This document shows, piece after piece, positions 1 to 8,817 of a DNA stretch of 64,000 bases. The position numbers and the translations under genes were made by a program. Source of the stretch: Nonomuraea montanisoli (GTDB lineage Bacteria > Actinomycetota > Actinomycetes > Streptosporangiales > Streptosporangiaceae). The notes under the pieces are model-generated. The model made no database searches and was not told where the DNA came from. It saw only the letters and a program-made list of their open reading frames with translations. Numbering within the stretch: position 1 is the first letter of the stretch; each line of letters starts with the position of its first letter. The DNA lies in NCBI RefSeq assembly GCF_013363975.1, contig NZ_JABWGN010000001.1, forward strand, positions 248,001-312,000, written 5' to 3'.

Positions 1-680
1 CCCGCGGCCTCGGCGCCGAGCAGGACGGCGGCCAGGTTGCGCACGTCGAGGCCCTCGACGCCCTCCAGCACCCGCCCGGCGGGCACGCTCACCTCCGCCA
101 GCTCCACCTTCGCCGACGACCGGGTGAGGTCCAGGGACTTCAGCGGGGTGACGGCCGCGGCGGCGGCGTCGAGCGCGATCCACACCTCGCCGCCCCCGGC
201 GGAGACGGGCAGCACCAGCACGTCCGCGGACGCCCCGCCCAGCACCGGCTCGACGGAGCCCGAGACCACCAGCGACCCGTCGTCGGCGAGCGTCCCCGTC
301 AGCCTGTCGGCGTCGCCGAACGCCGCGCCGGTCAGCGCCACGGCGCCCGTGAGCGTGCCGTCGGCGAGGCCCTGGAGGAGGTCATGGCGCTTGGAGGCGT
401 GCACCACCGCGCTCGCGAGCACGGTCGGCACGTACGGGCCCGGCGCCAGCCGCTCGGCCAGCGCCTCGACGGCCACCGCGGCCTCCAGCAGCCCGTAGCC
501 GGAGCCGCCGGCCTCCTCGGGCAGGTGCAGCCCCAGCAGTCCCTGCTCGGCGAGCCCCGACCAGAACGAGGGCCGCTCGTCCGTCGGGGTCCGCGGCGGC
601 TCGGCGGGGATGTTCCGCTCGGCCCAGCCGCTCACCGACTCGCGGAGCGCCTCGTGCTCCTCGTTCAACCCGATCGCCAT
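1..680 (-). CDS. Acyl-CoA dehydrogenase family protein, N-terminal part (runs off left edge)
   Basis: The reverse strand is open from the ATG at 678-680 to the window edge, about 226 codons. The protein begins MAIGLNEEHEALRESVSGWA, the usual alpha-helical N-domain opening of FAD-dependent acyl-CoA dehydrogenases. It then has LLGLHLPEEAGGSGYGLLE, the segment where the family normally reads LxxPExxGGxG, followed by the start of the beta domain. GGAGG stands a few bases before the ATG. The FAD/acyl-CoA C-domain and catalytic Glu would lie outside the window, so substrate and activity cannot be judged. The beta-domain stretch is Ala/Val-rich and divergent, as in the actinobacterial steroid- or lipid-catabolism paralogues (inference). 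Confidence 0.85.
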   Translation of the reverse strand, partial: MAIGLNEEHEALRESVSGWAERNIPAEPPRTPTDERPSFWSGLAEQGLLGLHLPEEAGGSGYGLLEAAVAVEALAERLAPGPYVPTVLASAVVHASKRHDLLQGLADGTLTGAVALTGAAFGDADRLTGTLADDGSLVVSGSVEPVLGGASADVLVLPVSAGGGEVWIALDAAAAAVTPLKSLDLTRSSAKVELAEVSVPAGRVLEGVEGLDVRNLAAVLLGAEAA

Positions 681-846
681 AGCTCATCCTCCAGCCGCGG
701 TCCCGGTCATGCCAGAACCATATTCTAGAGGATGCTTCTGGGGCTAAGGGAAGACGTTCACCAGGCGACGGCGGCCGGCATGAGACGCCGGTGCGCGGGC
801 CCGCGCACCGGCGTCGCCGAGCAGTTGGATCTCCTGACCTCACCCT

Positions 847-2262
847 CTAGGCGGGGGCGATCCGCTCGGCCAGGGTGTTCAGGTCGCGCCAGCGGGACTT
901 GCCGCTCTCCGGGATCGAGGCGAACAGCATCGCGGGCTTCGCCCGGCCCGCGTTCACGACCGAGACGAGGCCCTGGGCCACCCGCCGCCCGTCATCCGTC
1001 TCGTACGCCACCTCGAAGGCGAGCGTCCAGCCCTTGCCGAGGGCGGCCCGCTCGGAGCCCGTCCAGGTCAGGGTGGCGCCGGGCGGGTACTGGGCGGCGA
1101 GCGCCCACTTCGCGGCGCGCGCGGCGAGCTTGCGGTAGTCCGACTCCTTCGCCGGCGGGGTCGCGGGCGCGGCGCCCGGCAGCGGCGCCGAGCCGATCAG
1201 CGCGCCCGGCGTGCCCGGCGCGGCGGCCTTTCCGGCGCGCTGCGCCACCGTGAACGGCGCGACCATGGCCGTCTTCCACGGCGAGCCGAGGCGCGGGTAG
1301 GACAGGCCCGCCTTCTGGTCGTCCACCAGGCCGATCACGACCGAGGCCGTGCCGGGCAGCACGGCGTACTCCTTGGCGGCGGGCACGGACGGCAGCGCCG
1401 CCGCGACCTGCGACCGCGCCGCCGAGGCGGTGGCCGACGGGGCGGCGGCCGTCGGCTCGGCGGCGGCGGGCGGCGGCGGGATCGAGCCGCCCTGCGGCTG
1501 CTGGTCCTTGGGCACGTCGCCGGAGAAGAGGATGAAGATGAGGAGCACGGCGGCCACGGTGGCGATGATCGCGCCGAGGAGGTAGACGACCCGGATGGGG
1601 ATGTCACCGATGCGGCTGACCAGGCCGGACTTGGGCGGCACCGGGGGAAGGGTCGGCGGCATGGGGTACTGCTGCGGCGAGGATCCCGGCCCCGAGCCCA
1701 TCCGGGTCGCCGCGCCCGCCCACGTCCCGGCCCCCGACGGACCGCCCTGCGGGCCGGAGCGCGGCTGCGGGGTGTAGGGGGGAGCGCCCTGGGGTCCCGA
1801 ACGGGGCTGCGGACCGTACGGCGAAGCGCCCTGGGGCCCCGAACGCGGCTGCGCGCCATAGGACGGACCACCCTGGGGTCCGGAGCGCGGCTGCGGACCG
1901 TACGAGGAACCAGCCTGAGGACCGGAACGAGGCTGCGGACCGTACGAGGAACCAGCCTGAGGACCGGAACGAGGCTGCGGACCGTATGGCGAGGCGGGCT
2001 GCGGGCCGGGCGGCGGGGTGGGCTGGGGGCCGGAGGGCGGGCTCTGCCGGGGCCCGGACTGCGGCGCCGGCCCCTGCTGCGGCCCCTGCTGCAGCGGCCG
2101 CGACGGCGGCTCCGTGGGACCGGACGGGCGGGGCGCGGGCGGCCGGGAGATCCAGACCGTCTCATCCGCGGCGCCGGCCGTCTCGTCCGCGGGCACGACG
2201 ATCTTCCGGAAGGGGGTCGTGGGAGCATCTTGAGAGGGCTGCTGGTCACCGACGTCCGCCAT
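847..2262 (-). CDS. Pro/Gly/Gln-rich single-pass membrane protein with 14-residue tandem repeats
   Basis: 471 residues of unknown function. The first ~210 residues are disordered and Pro/Gln/Gly-rich, with about six copies of a 14-residue unit like YGPQPRSGPQAGSS. A single hydrophobic helix follows at about residues 220-245 (VVYLLGAIIATVAAVLLIFILF). After an Ala/Pro linker comes a compact, presumably extracytoplasmic domain of ~170 residues containing ASVVIGLVDDQKAGLSYPRLGSPW. There is no signal peptide, so the Pro-rich arm should be cytoplasmic and the C-domain outside (inference). The start ATG at 2262 is preceded by AAGG. It is divergent from the HtrA-like gene across a 184-bp region, so the two may share control. 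Many actinobacterial envelope proteins have this layout and no precise function is claimed. Confidence 0.8.
   Translation of the reverse strand: MADVGDQQPSQDAPTTPFRKIVVPADETAGAADETVWISRPPAPRPSGPTEPPSRPLQQGPQQGPAPQSGPRQSPPSGPQPTPPPGPQPASPYGPQPRSGPQAGSSYGPQPRSGPQAGSSYGPQPRSGPQGGPSYGAQPRSGPQGASPYGPQPRSGPQGAPPYTPQPRSGPQGGPSGAGTWAGAATRMGSGPGSSPQQYPMPPTLPPVPPKSGLVSRIGDIPIRVVYLLGAIIATVAAVLLIFILFSGDVPKDQQPQGGSIPPPPAAAEPTAAAPSATASAARSQVAAALPSVPAAKEYAVLPGTASVVIGLVDDQKAGLSYPRLGSPWKTAMVAPFTVAQRAGKAAAPGTPGALIGSAPLPGAAPATPPAKESDYRKLAARAAKWALAAQYPPGATLTWTGSERAALGKGWTLAFEVAYETDDGRRVAQGLVSVVNAGRAKPAMLFASIPESGKSRWRDLNTLAERIAPA
1777..1985 (-). repeat. In-frame tandem 42-bp repeats coding a Pro/Gln-rich 14-mer
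   Basis: About five to six consecutive 42-bp units within the 471-codon membrane protein gene, each coding GPQPRSGPQ plus five variable residues. Two adjacent units (around 1890-1985) are almost identical at base level, which suggests recent expansion or gene-conversion slippage. No frame is broken. Confidence 0.8.
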
Positions 2263-2446
2263 GACCTTGAGGTTACGTCACTTCACGCCGGGATATTTCC
2301 GCCATGTCCTGCCCAGAATTTTATTCTGTAAGCGACGGCCCCCACCCGCACGCCGCGACACATCGGCAAACTCCCCCCGACCCCCTCCAACGGGACAAAC
2401 GTCACAATGGCGTATCTTTCTCCGCACACCGGGCAGGTACCAGCGC

Positions 2447-3571
2447 ATGAGGAAGATCGTCGCAGGATTCGCCATGACCATCCTGCTGACCGGCTGCGCG
2501 GCGCTCCAGTCCGCCGGCGCCGCCGGTCCCACGACGCCCTCTGGAGGCGCCCCGTCCACTGCCACGGCCACCGCCCCGTCCACCGCCCCGTCCACCGCGA
2601 CGACCAGCCCTCCGGCCGGCGCGGGCGCCCCGCCGTCGCCCCAGGCGCTGGAGTCCGCGTACGAGCAGGTCATCAAGGAGGTCCTGCCGTCGATCGTGCA
2701 GATCACCACCAAGGTGGGCCTCGGCTCCGGGATCGTGTACGACACGGCGGGCCACGTCATCACCAACGCGCACGTGGTCGGCGAGGCCACGCGGATGCAG
2801 GTGACGCTCGCCACCGGCGGGGCCGGCCGCAGCGCCCGGCTGGTCAAGTCGTTCCCGGCCGGCGACCTCGCGGTGATCAAGGTGGACGACCCGAAGGGGC
2901 TGAAGCCGGCCCGGTTCGGCGACTCCGCCAAGCTGCGCGTCGGCCAGCTCGTGCTGGCCATGGGCAACCCGCTCGGCCTGTCGGGCAGCGTGACGGACGG
3001 CATCGTCTCCGCCCTCGGCCGCACGGTCAGCGAGCCGCAGGACCCGGAGTCGCCCGGCGCGACGATCGCCAACGCGATCCAGACCTCGGCCGCCATCAAC
3101 CCCGGCAACAGCGGCGGCGCCCTGGTGGACCTCTCCGGCCAGGTCATCGGCATCCCGACGCTCGCCGCCACGGACCCGAACCTGGGCGGCGGGGCGGCGC
3201 CCGGCATCGGCTTCGCCATCCCCAGCAACACCGCGACGGACATCGCCGGCCAGATCATCCGCCAGGGCAAGGTCACCAACACGCACCGCGCCGCCCTCGG
3301 CGTCCGGGGCAGCACGGTCGTCGGCCAGGACGGGCAGCCCGCCGGGGTCGGGGTGATCAGCGTCGAGTCCGGCAGCGGCGCCCAGAAGGCCGGCATCCGG
3401 CCGGGTGACGTGATCGTCTCGATCAACGACACCGAGACTCCGACCATGGCGGCCCTGTCGGAGACGCTGACCACGCTCAAGCCCGGCGACCAGGTCAAGG
3501 TCGGCCTCGTCCGCTCCGACGGCGGCCAGGCCACCGTCACGGCCACCCTCGGAGAGCTGCCCGGCGACTGA
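2447..3571 (+). CDS. HtrA/DegP-like serine protease lipoprotein with PDZ domain
   Basis: 374 residues from the ATG at 2447. That start was chosen because it gives a proper lipoprotein signal (MRKIVAGFAMTILLTGC), whereas upstream in-frame codons give an implausible N-terminus. After a Ser/Thr/Pro linker comes a trypsin-fold domain with His109 (TNAHVVG), Asp140 (GDLAVIK) and Ser222 (NPGNSGGAL), a complete catalytic triad. One C-terminal PDZ domain (about 285-370, GIRPGDVIVSIND) should bind substrate or partner C-termini. Expected role is envelope protein quality control outside the membrane. It is divergent from the Pro-rich membrane protein gene and convergent with the OmpA-domain gene. The lipid anchor replaces the transmembrane helix seen in many actinobacterial HtrA proteins. 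Confidence 0.9.
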   Translation: MRKIVAGFAMTILLTGCAALQSAGAAGPTTPSGGAPSTATATAPSTAPSTATTSPPAGAGAPPSPQALESAYEQVIKEVLPSIVQITTKVGLGSGIVYDTAGHVITNAHVVGEATRMQVTLATGGAGRSARLVKSFPAGDLAVIKVDDPKGLKPARFGDSAKLRVGQLVLAMGNPLGLSGSVTDGIVSALGRTVSEPQDPESPGATIANAIQTSAAINPGNSGGALVDLSGQVIGIPTLAATDPNLGGGAAPGIGFAIPSNTATDIAGQIIRQGKVTNTHRAALGVRGSTVVGQDGQPAGVGVISVESGSGAQKAGIRPGDVIVSINDTETPTMAALSETLTTLKPGDQVKVGLVRSDGGQATVTATLGELPGD

Positions 3572-3588
3572 CGGCGATGGAGCGCGGG

Positions 3589-4161
3589 TCACTGGCGCGC
3601 GTCGAAGACGATCTCCACGCGGCGGTTGCGGGCGCGGTTGCCCTCCACGGGCTTGCCCTCGACGACGTTCGGCAGCTTGGGGCGGCTCTCGCCGTACCCC
3701 TGCGCCTGGAGCGTGACGTCCGCGCCCGCGAGCAGCCCGCGCAGCGCCTGCTCCACCGCCTGGGCGCGGCGCTGGGACAGCCGCAGGTTGTACGCGTCGG
3801 AGCCCTGGTCGTCCGTGTGCCCCTGCACCTTGACGACCCCGCCCGCGCCCTCGGCCTCGACCTGGTCGGCGACGCCCTGGAGCCGCTTGCGGGCGGCGCC
3901 GGTCAGCGCCCACTTGTCCAGCGCGAACAGCACGTCGCTGGTGAGCGCGACCGTGACCCGGGTGCCCTGCTTGGTCTCGCTCTGGGCGCCGTCGAGCGAC
4001 TCGACCTCGCCGATGACGTCCTCGACGGGCAGCACGAGGTCCTCCACGGGCGCGTACGCGTCCGAGGGGACGGGCGGGACGGTGGGGCTGAACAACGGGG
4101 TCGCCGGCAGCAGCAGCCCGGCGGCGACGCCGAGCGAGGCGACGCTAAGAAATCGGGACAT
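3589..4161 (-). CDS. OmpA-like peptidoglycan-binding domain protein
   Basis: 190 residues. It has an N-terminal signal peptide (MSRFLSVASLGVAAGLLLP), then a C-terminal OmpA/MotB-type domain from about residue 65. The diagnostic stretch is VQGHTDDQGSDAYNLRLSQRRAQAVEQAL and RARNRRVEI, where the Asp and Arg normally hold the meso-diaminopimelate of peptidoglycan. It would be a secreted, wall-bound protein. The start lies inside the last 17 bases of the upstream lipoprotein gene, so the two are probably translationally coupled and work together. Monoderm actinobacteria use such domains for wall anchoring rather than as porins. Confidence 0.88.
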   Translation of the reverse strand: MSRFLSVASLGVAAGLLLPATPLFSPTVPPVPSDAYAPVEDLVLPVEDVIGEVESLDGAQSETKQGTRVTVALTSDVLFALDKWALTGAARKRLQGVADQVEAEGAGGVVKVQGHTDDQGSDAYNLRLSQRRAQAVEQALRGLLAGADVTLQAQGYGESRPKLPNVVEGKPVEGNRARNRRVEIVFDARQ

Positions 4162-4723
4162 CGGTGAGCACGCCGATCATCGGCATCTCCACGTTGATCT
4201 TCGTGACGTCCGCGGGCGGAGCCGCGAAGACGGCGTAGAGCGAGCTGGTGGCGCCGTTCTCCAGGAACTGCCCCTGGGTCTTGGAGCAGACGCACTCGCT
4301 GTCGGCGTTCGTGCCGTTGCGGGCCACCCGGTAGCGCTTGGCGTTGACCGGGTCGATCAGCGAGACGGCGGACACCGTCATGTCGAGGGGACCGGCGCCC
4401 ATGCCGTTGTGCAGGTTGACCTTGCCGTCGAGGGCGGTGACGGTCCAGGTGAGGGTGGCGGTCCTGCCCTGGCGCTTGAGGCCGGTGATGTCCACCCGCG
4501 CCTTGCCGCTCTGGCCGCCGGAGGTCGTGCTCGCCTCGCGGCTGGCGATCACCTGGGTCTGCTGGGGCGCGGCGGGGGCGGTGGTGGCGGGGGTGGTCTC
4601 GGTCCGCGCCGTGGTCTGCTGCGCCTGCCCGCTCTCGCCGCCGCCGCTCCGCTGACCACCGGGGATCACCCCGCAGCCGGTCAGCGCCACGGCCGTGACG
4701 GCCAGCGCGATCGTCTTCCGCAT
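4145..4723 (-). CDS. Secreted lipoprotein of unknown function, coupled to OmpA-domain protein
   Basis: 192 residues with a clear lipoprotein signal (ALAVTAVALTGCG, Cys at ~17), then a low-complexity Gly/Ser/Gln/Thr linker to about residue 70. A beta-rich domain follows (RTATLTWTVTALDGKVNLHNGM, then DSECVCSKTQGQFLENGATSSLYAVFA). Two close Cys (CVC) could form a disulfide or bind metal. The 3' end overlaps the OmpA-domain gene by 17 bp in another frame, so they form one transcription unit. I do not recognise the domain; the layout resembles calcium- or wall-associated adhesive lipoproteins only in general terms. Confidence 0.82.
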   Translation of the reverse strand: MRKTIALAVTAVALTGCGVIPGGQRSGGGESGQAQQTTARTETTPATTAPAAPQQTQVIASREASTTSGGQSGKARVDITGLKRQGRTATLTWTVTALDGKVNLHNGMGAGPLDMTVSAVSLIDPVNAKRYRVARNGTNADSECVCSKTQGQFLENGATSSLYAVFAAPPADVTKINVEMPMIGVLTDVPIS

Positions 4724-4935
4724 GATCGTGGATCACCTTTCGGGGGGAACGCCTCCGGCACCGGGAGCCCCGGATCACCGCAGGTGTAAGACTCTCCCAC
4801 AATCGCCGCAAACGCCTCAACTTTCACTGTTGTCACTGGTCAGCGGCCATCAAGGCCCTCGCAACCGGCCCGTCCTCATAATCAGGGGCCAACCAGGCGA
4901 AAACCCAGACGCGGCCGCCAGACGAGGACACTGCC

Positions 4936-6453
4936 ATGCGACGCCTACCGAGGGTGATCACACCCGCACTCGCCGGCCTGCTCATCGCGGGCCTGGCCGC
5001 CACCGCGCAGCCCGCCCAGGCCGCCCAGCTCTCCCCGCCCGCCCCGGTCGCGCGGAACGCCCAGGTCGCCCAGACGGCGCCGGGCGCTCCCGCCGCGCTC
5101 GCCGCTTACTACGGCCAGCGGCTGGCCTGGAGCGCGTGCGGCGGCGCCTACCAGTGCGCGAAGCTCAAGGTGCCGCTCGACTACGCCAAGCCGGCCGGCG
5201 ACCGGATCGACATCGCCGTGACCCGCCTGCGCGCCACCGGCAGGCGGCTCGGGTCGGTCGTCATCAACCCCGGCGGGCCCGGCGGGTCGGGCATCGAGGC
5301 GGCCAAGAACGCCGACGCCTTCCTCTCCCCCGCCGTCCGCGCCCGGTACGACCTGGTCGGCTTCGATCCCCGCGGCGTCGGCGCCTCCACTGCCGTGCGC
5401 TGCTTCACCGACGCCCAGCTCGACGCCTACTACGCCATCGACCGGACGCCGGACACCGCCTTCGAGGTCAAGAACCTCGACCTGGCCCAGAAGCAGTTCG
5501 CCCAGGCGTGCAAGGCCCGTTCCGGCAGGCTGCTCCCCCACCTCGGCACCCCCGACGCGGCCCGCGACATGGACGTGCTGCGCGCCGCCCTCGGCGAGTC
5601 GCGCCTGACGTACGTGGGCTTCTCGTACGGCACCTTCCTCGGCGCCACGTACGCCGACCTGTTCCCCGGCAAGGTGCGCGCCCTGGTGCTCGACGGCGCC
5701 ATGGACCCCACCCGGACCGGCGACGAGGTCGGCACCGGCCAGTCCGGCGGCTTCGGCGTGGCCTTCGACTCGTTCCTGCGCGACTGCTTCAGGCACGCGG
5801 ACTGCCCGTTCCGCACGCACAAGCCGAGCGCGGCCAACACGAAGCTGGAGGCGCTGCTCAAGCGGGTGGACAAGGCGCCGCTGCGCAACGAGTACGACGG
5901 CAGGCAGGCCAGCGAGTCGATCGCGATCACGGGGATCATGTCGGCCCTCTACAGCGAGTCGGCCTGGCCCGTGCTGCGCCAGGCGCTGGCCGACGCGTTC
6001 CAGGGTGACGGGACCAGGCTGCTGCTGCTCGCGGACCTGTACAACGAGCGCCGGGCCGACGGGACCTACGCCAACAGCTTCGCCGCGCAGGAGGCCGTCG
6101 ACTGCCTCGACCACCCGTCCACGCACAAGCCCGACCCCCGGAACGGGACCTCGCCGTGCGACTACTGGCCGGTCAGGCGGAAGACGTCGGTCCGGCCGCT
6201 GCGGGCCGACGGCGCGCCGACCATCCTGGTGATCGGCACCCTGCGCGACCCGGCCACGCCGTACAAGTGGGCGCAGGCGCTGGCCTCGCAGCTCTCGTCC
6301 GGCGTGCTGCTCACCTTCGACGGCGACGGCCACACCGCGTACCGCAAGGGCTCGGCGTGCGTGGACCGCTACGTGGACCGGTACCTGCTCACGCGGACCG
6401 CCCCCGCGAACGGCGCGAACTGCCCGAAGATCAAGCCCGCGACGTCCCGGTGA
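4936..6453 (+). CDS. Secreted alpha/beta hydrolase, TAP-like (tripeptidyl aminopeptidase family)
   Basis: 505 residues. An N-terminal signal peptide ends near AQPAQAAQ (residues 1-34). The oxyanion-side motif is INPGGPGGSG and the nucleophile elbow is GFSYGTFLG (Ser). The acid is probably DPATPYKWA and the base is in DGDGHTAY, inside the C-terminal TAP-like domain that ends with paired Cys (SACVDRYVDRYL and NGANC). Streptomyces homologues are secreted peptidases or esterases of the S33 group, and several are proline- or tripeptide-specific; the substrate here is not predictable. Genes on both sides are on the other strand, so it is monocistronic, and a strong terminator hairpin follows. Confidence 0.92.
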   Translation: MRRLPRVITPALAGLLIAGLAATAQPAQAAQLSPPAPVARNAQVAQTAPGAPAALAAYYGQRLAWSACGGAYQCAKLKVPLDYAKPAGDRIDIAVTRLRATGRRLGSVVINPGGPGGSGIEAAKNADAFLSPAVRARYDLVGFDPRGVGASTAVRCFTDAQLDAYYAIDRTPDTAFEVKNLDLAQKQFAQACKARSGRLLPHLGTPDAARDMDVLRAALGESRLTYVGFSYGTFLGATYADLFPGKVRALVLDGAMDPTRTGDEVGTGQSGGFGVAFDSFLRDCFRHADCPFRTHKPSAANTKLEALLKRVDKAPLRNEYDGRQASESIAITGIMSALYSESAWPVLRQALADAFQGDGTRLLLLADLYNERRADGTYANSFAAQEAVDCLDHPSTHKPDPRNGTSPCDYWPVRRKTSVRPLRADGAPTILVIGTLRDPATPYKWAQALASQLSSGVLLTFDGDGHTAYRKGSACVDRYVDRYLLTRTAPANGANCPKIKPATSR

Positions 6454-6461
6454 CGCCGCCC

Positions 6462-6490
6462 GCCCCGGCGCCCGCCCGCGGCGCCGGGGC
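6462..6490. terminator. GC-rich hairpin terminator between convergent genes
   Basis: An 11-bp perfect stem (GCCCCGGCGCC at 6462-6472 with its complement at 6480-6490) and a 7-base loop, located 8 bp after the TAP-like hydrolase stop. There is no U-tract, as is common in high-GC actinobacteria. It could serve either direction. Confidence 0.6.
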
Positions 6491-6536
6491 GCACGCATGC
6501 CCGCCCGCCCGGTCGCGGCCCCGGGGCACCCACGTG

Positions 6537-6599
6537 CCCGCTCAGTCCTCGCCCACGTACGGGCAGGCCCCGCTCAGTCCTCGCTCACGTACGACCAGG
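6537..6599. repeat. Imperfect tandem duplication of the 3' end of the ATPase gene
   Basis: Two 31-bp units (6537-6567 and 6569-6599) differ at about four bases. The right-hand unit codes the last residues AWSYVSED and the stop of the ATPase gene. The left-hand unit is a second copy lying beyond the stop, and it still reads PYVGED plus a stop. Confidence 0.8.
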
Positions 6600-8748
6600 C
6601 CCCGTCGAGCCCGAGCCGCTCCCCGCTGCGGAAGGCCGCCCCGTACTCCCGCGGTCCCAGCGCCTCGCGGGTGCGCGCCACGCAGTTCTCGTGGTCGCGC
6701 TTGTGCGGCCAGAACGTGGCGGGCGAGGCGCCCATCTCCTGCCAGAGCGCGTTGGCCACCCCCAGCATGCGGGCGGCACGCTCGTACCGGCCGTACGCCC
6801 CGGCGATCCAGGCCAGGACCTCGACGCACTCGGCGAGCCCCCACCGGTCGTTGATGGTCCGCCTGATCGCCATCGCCTCCTTCAGCATCGCCTCCGCCCG
6901 CTCCGGCTGGCCCTGGTGCCAGGCGGTGACGCCGACGGCGAACAGCGCGTACCCGCGGGAGGGCTCGGCGCGCCGCTTCTCGCACAGTGTCAGGAACTCC
7001 TGGGCCAGCTCACCGGCGCGCTCGGGGTCCTGCTCGGCGCTGAACGAGGCGTCGTAGTACAGGTTGATGCCCAGGGCGCTGAGGTCGCCGCGGTCGACGT
7101 GCCCGGCCCGGGCCTTCTCCATGAGCTCCATCCCGGTCCCGGCGTCGCCCTCCGAGAAGGCGACCATGGCGGAGACCTGCGTCGCGAACGCCCGCGTCTC
7201 GTCGTCACCCGCCTCGCGCGCCAGCCGCTGGGCGTCCTCCAGCATGTCCTGCGCCTCGGCGCAGTCACCCTGGTAGAGGGCGAGCGTCGCGGCCGCCCAC
7301 AGCCCCGTCCGGCGGGCCCGCGCGTCCGGCGGCACGAGAGCGAGTCCCCGGTCCATCCAGTGGCGGCCCTCCGTGACGGAGCCCGCGAGGATCCAGTACC
7401 CCCACATCGCGGATACCGTGTCGAGCCCGTCGGCGGCGTCCTCCGGCCGGGCGTACGACAGGTCGAGCGCGACGCGGATGTTGGGCAGCTCCGCCGCCAG
7501 CACGCGGTAGCGGGCGAGCTGCTCGGGCACCAGCCGGTCCACCCGCCGCTCGGCGGTCAGCCGCCGGTAGTGGTCGCAGAAGCGCCGCCGCAGCGCCTCC
7601 TCCTCGCCGCTGTCCGCCAGCTTCTCCCGGCCGTACGAGCGGATGCTGTCGAGCATGTGGTAGCGGACGCCGTCCTCGTGCGGCTCGGCGACCAGGATGG
7701 ACTTGTCCACCAGCCCGGCCAGCAGCTCGAACACGTCCGCCGGTTCGATGCCGTCGCCCTGGCAGACCTCCTCGGCCGTCTCCACCTCGACGCCGCCCGC
7801 GAACATCGACAGCCGGCACCACAGCCGCTGCTCGGCCCGCGTGCACAGGTCGAAGCTCCAGTCCACGGCCGCGCGCATCGTCTGGTGGCGCGGCGGCCCG
7901 CCGCCGCCCGCGCCGGCGTCGAGGACCTCGAACCGCTCGTCGAGGCGGCGTTCCAGCTCCTCCACCGGCGTGGAGGCGAGCCGTCCGGCCGCCAGCTCGA
8001 TGGCGAGGGGGATGCCGTCGAGCCGGCGGCAGAGCCGGGCGAACACCCGGGCGTCCGCGCGGTCCAGGGTGAAGCCGGGACGCACCCGCGCCACCCGGTC
8101 GGCCAGCATGCGGACGGACTCGCTGCGCGTGATGTCCCGCGGCGCGGCGGCGGGGTCCGGCACGGACAGCGAGGGCACCACGAGCACCTGCTCGCCCGCC
8201 ACTCCGAGGGTCTGCCTGCTGGTGGCCAGGACGCGCAGCCGGCCGGCGCCGCGCAGCAGCCCGTCGATGAGCTTCGCGCACGCGTCCAGCAGGTGCTCGC
8301 AGTTGTCGAGGACGAGCAGCACGCGCCGCTCGGCCAGGTAGTCGACCAGCACGCTCATGGGGGACGGCCCCGCGTCGCGGACGCCCAGCGCCGTCGCGAC
8401 CGTCGGCACCAGCAGCTCCGGGTCCTCCAGGGAAGCCAGCTCGACGATCTCCACCCCGTCGTCGTAGGCCGGCCGCAGCGCCTCGGCCACCCGCATCGCC
8501 AGCCGGGTCTTGCCGACCCCGCCGGCGCCGGTCAGCGTCAGCAGACGCCCCCGCGCCAGCAACCGCCGGGCCGCGGACACCTCGCCCCGGCGCCCGATGA
8601 ACGTGGACGTCTCAGCGGACGTCAGCACTGGATGTAGCACGGCCTGTACACGCTCTCGCCGCCCCCTGCCGGCTCCCCCACCGGTCACGCGGTCAGCCGA
8701 TGACCGGCACCGTTCCTCCAGGTTAAGCGCAGAGCGCGAGGAACGCAT
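6574..8748 (-). CDS. Large AAA/NB-ARC-like ATPase regulator without visible DNA-binding domain
   Basis: 724 residues. From residue ~45 it has TFIGRRGEVSAARRLL, then Walker A GAGGVGKT, RVLLVLDNCEHLLDACA (Walker B region) and LRVLATSRQ. This is the NTPase core of AfsR/LuxR-type (STAND) regulators. A winged region follows, then helical TPR-like repeats (about 450-690). Most relatives carry a SARP domain before or a LuxR helix-turn-helix after this core. Here the protein stops at LGPREYGAAFRSGERLGL.., exactly where a LuxR domain would begin, and the N-terminus is too short for a SARP domain. Start ATG at 8748 lacks a good ribosome site; a GTG near 8643 (VLHPVLTSAETS) is an alternative. It may act by protein contact. 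Confidence 0.88.
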   Translation of the reverse strand: MRSSRSALNLEERCRSSADRVTGGGAGRGRRERVQAVLHPVLTSAETSTFIGRRGEVSAARRLLARGRLLTLTGAGGVGKTRLAMRVAEALRPAYDDGVEIVELASLEDPELLVPTVATALGVRDAGPSPMSVLVDYLAERRVLLVLDNCEHLLDACAKLIDGLLRGAGRLRVLATSRQTLGVAGEQVLVVPSLSVPDPAAAPRDITRSESVRMLADRVARVRPGFTLDRADARVFARLCRRLDGIPLAIELAAGRLASTPVEELERRLDERFEVLDAGAGGGGPPRHQTMRAAVDWSFDLCTRAEQRLWCRLSMFAGGVEVETAEEVCQGDGIEPADVFELLAGLVDKSILVAEPHEDGVRYHMLDSIRSYGREKLADSGEEEALRRRFCDHYRRLTAERRVDRLVPEQLARYRVLAAELPNIRVALDLSYARPEDAADGLDTVSAMWGYWILAGSVTEGRHWMDRGLALVPPDARARRTGLWAAATLALYQGDCAEAQDMLEDAQRLAREAGDDETRAFATQVSAMVAFSEGDAGTGMELMEKARAGHVDRGDLSALGINLYYDASFSAEQDPERAGELAQEFLTLCEKRRAEPSRGYALFAVGVTAWHQGQPERAEAMLKEAMAIRRTINDRWGLAECVEVLAWIAGAYGRYERAARMLGVANALWQEMGASPATFWPHKRDHENCVARTREALGPREYGAAFRSGERLGLDGAWSYVSED

Positions 8749-8817
8749 CAGTGCGTTCCCGTCGGCGGCTCGGTCGCCGGCGCGGCGGACACCTGTCCAC
8801 CGCGCCGGCGACCGTCC

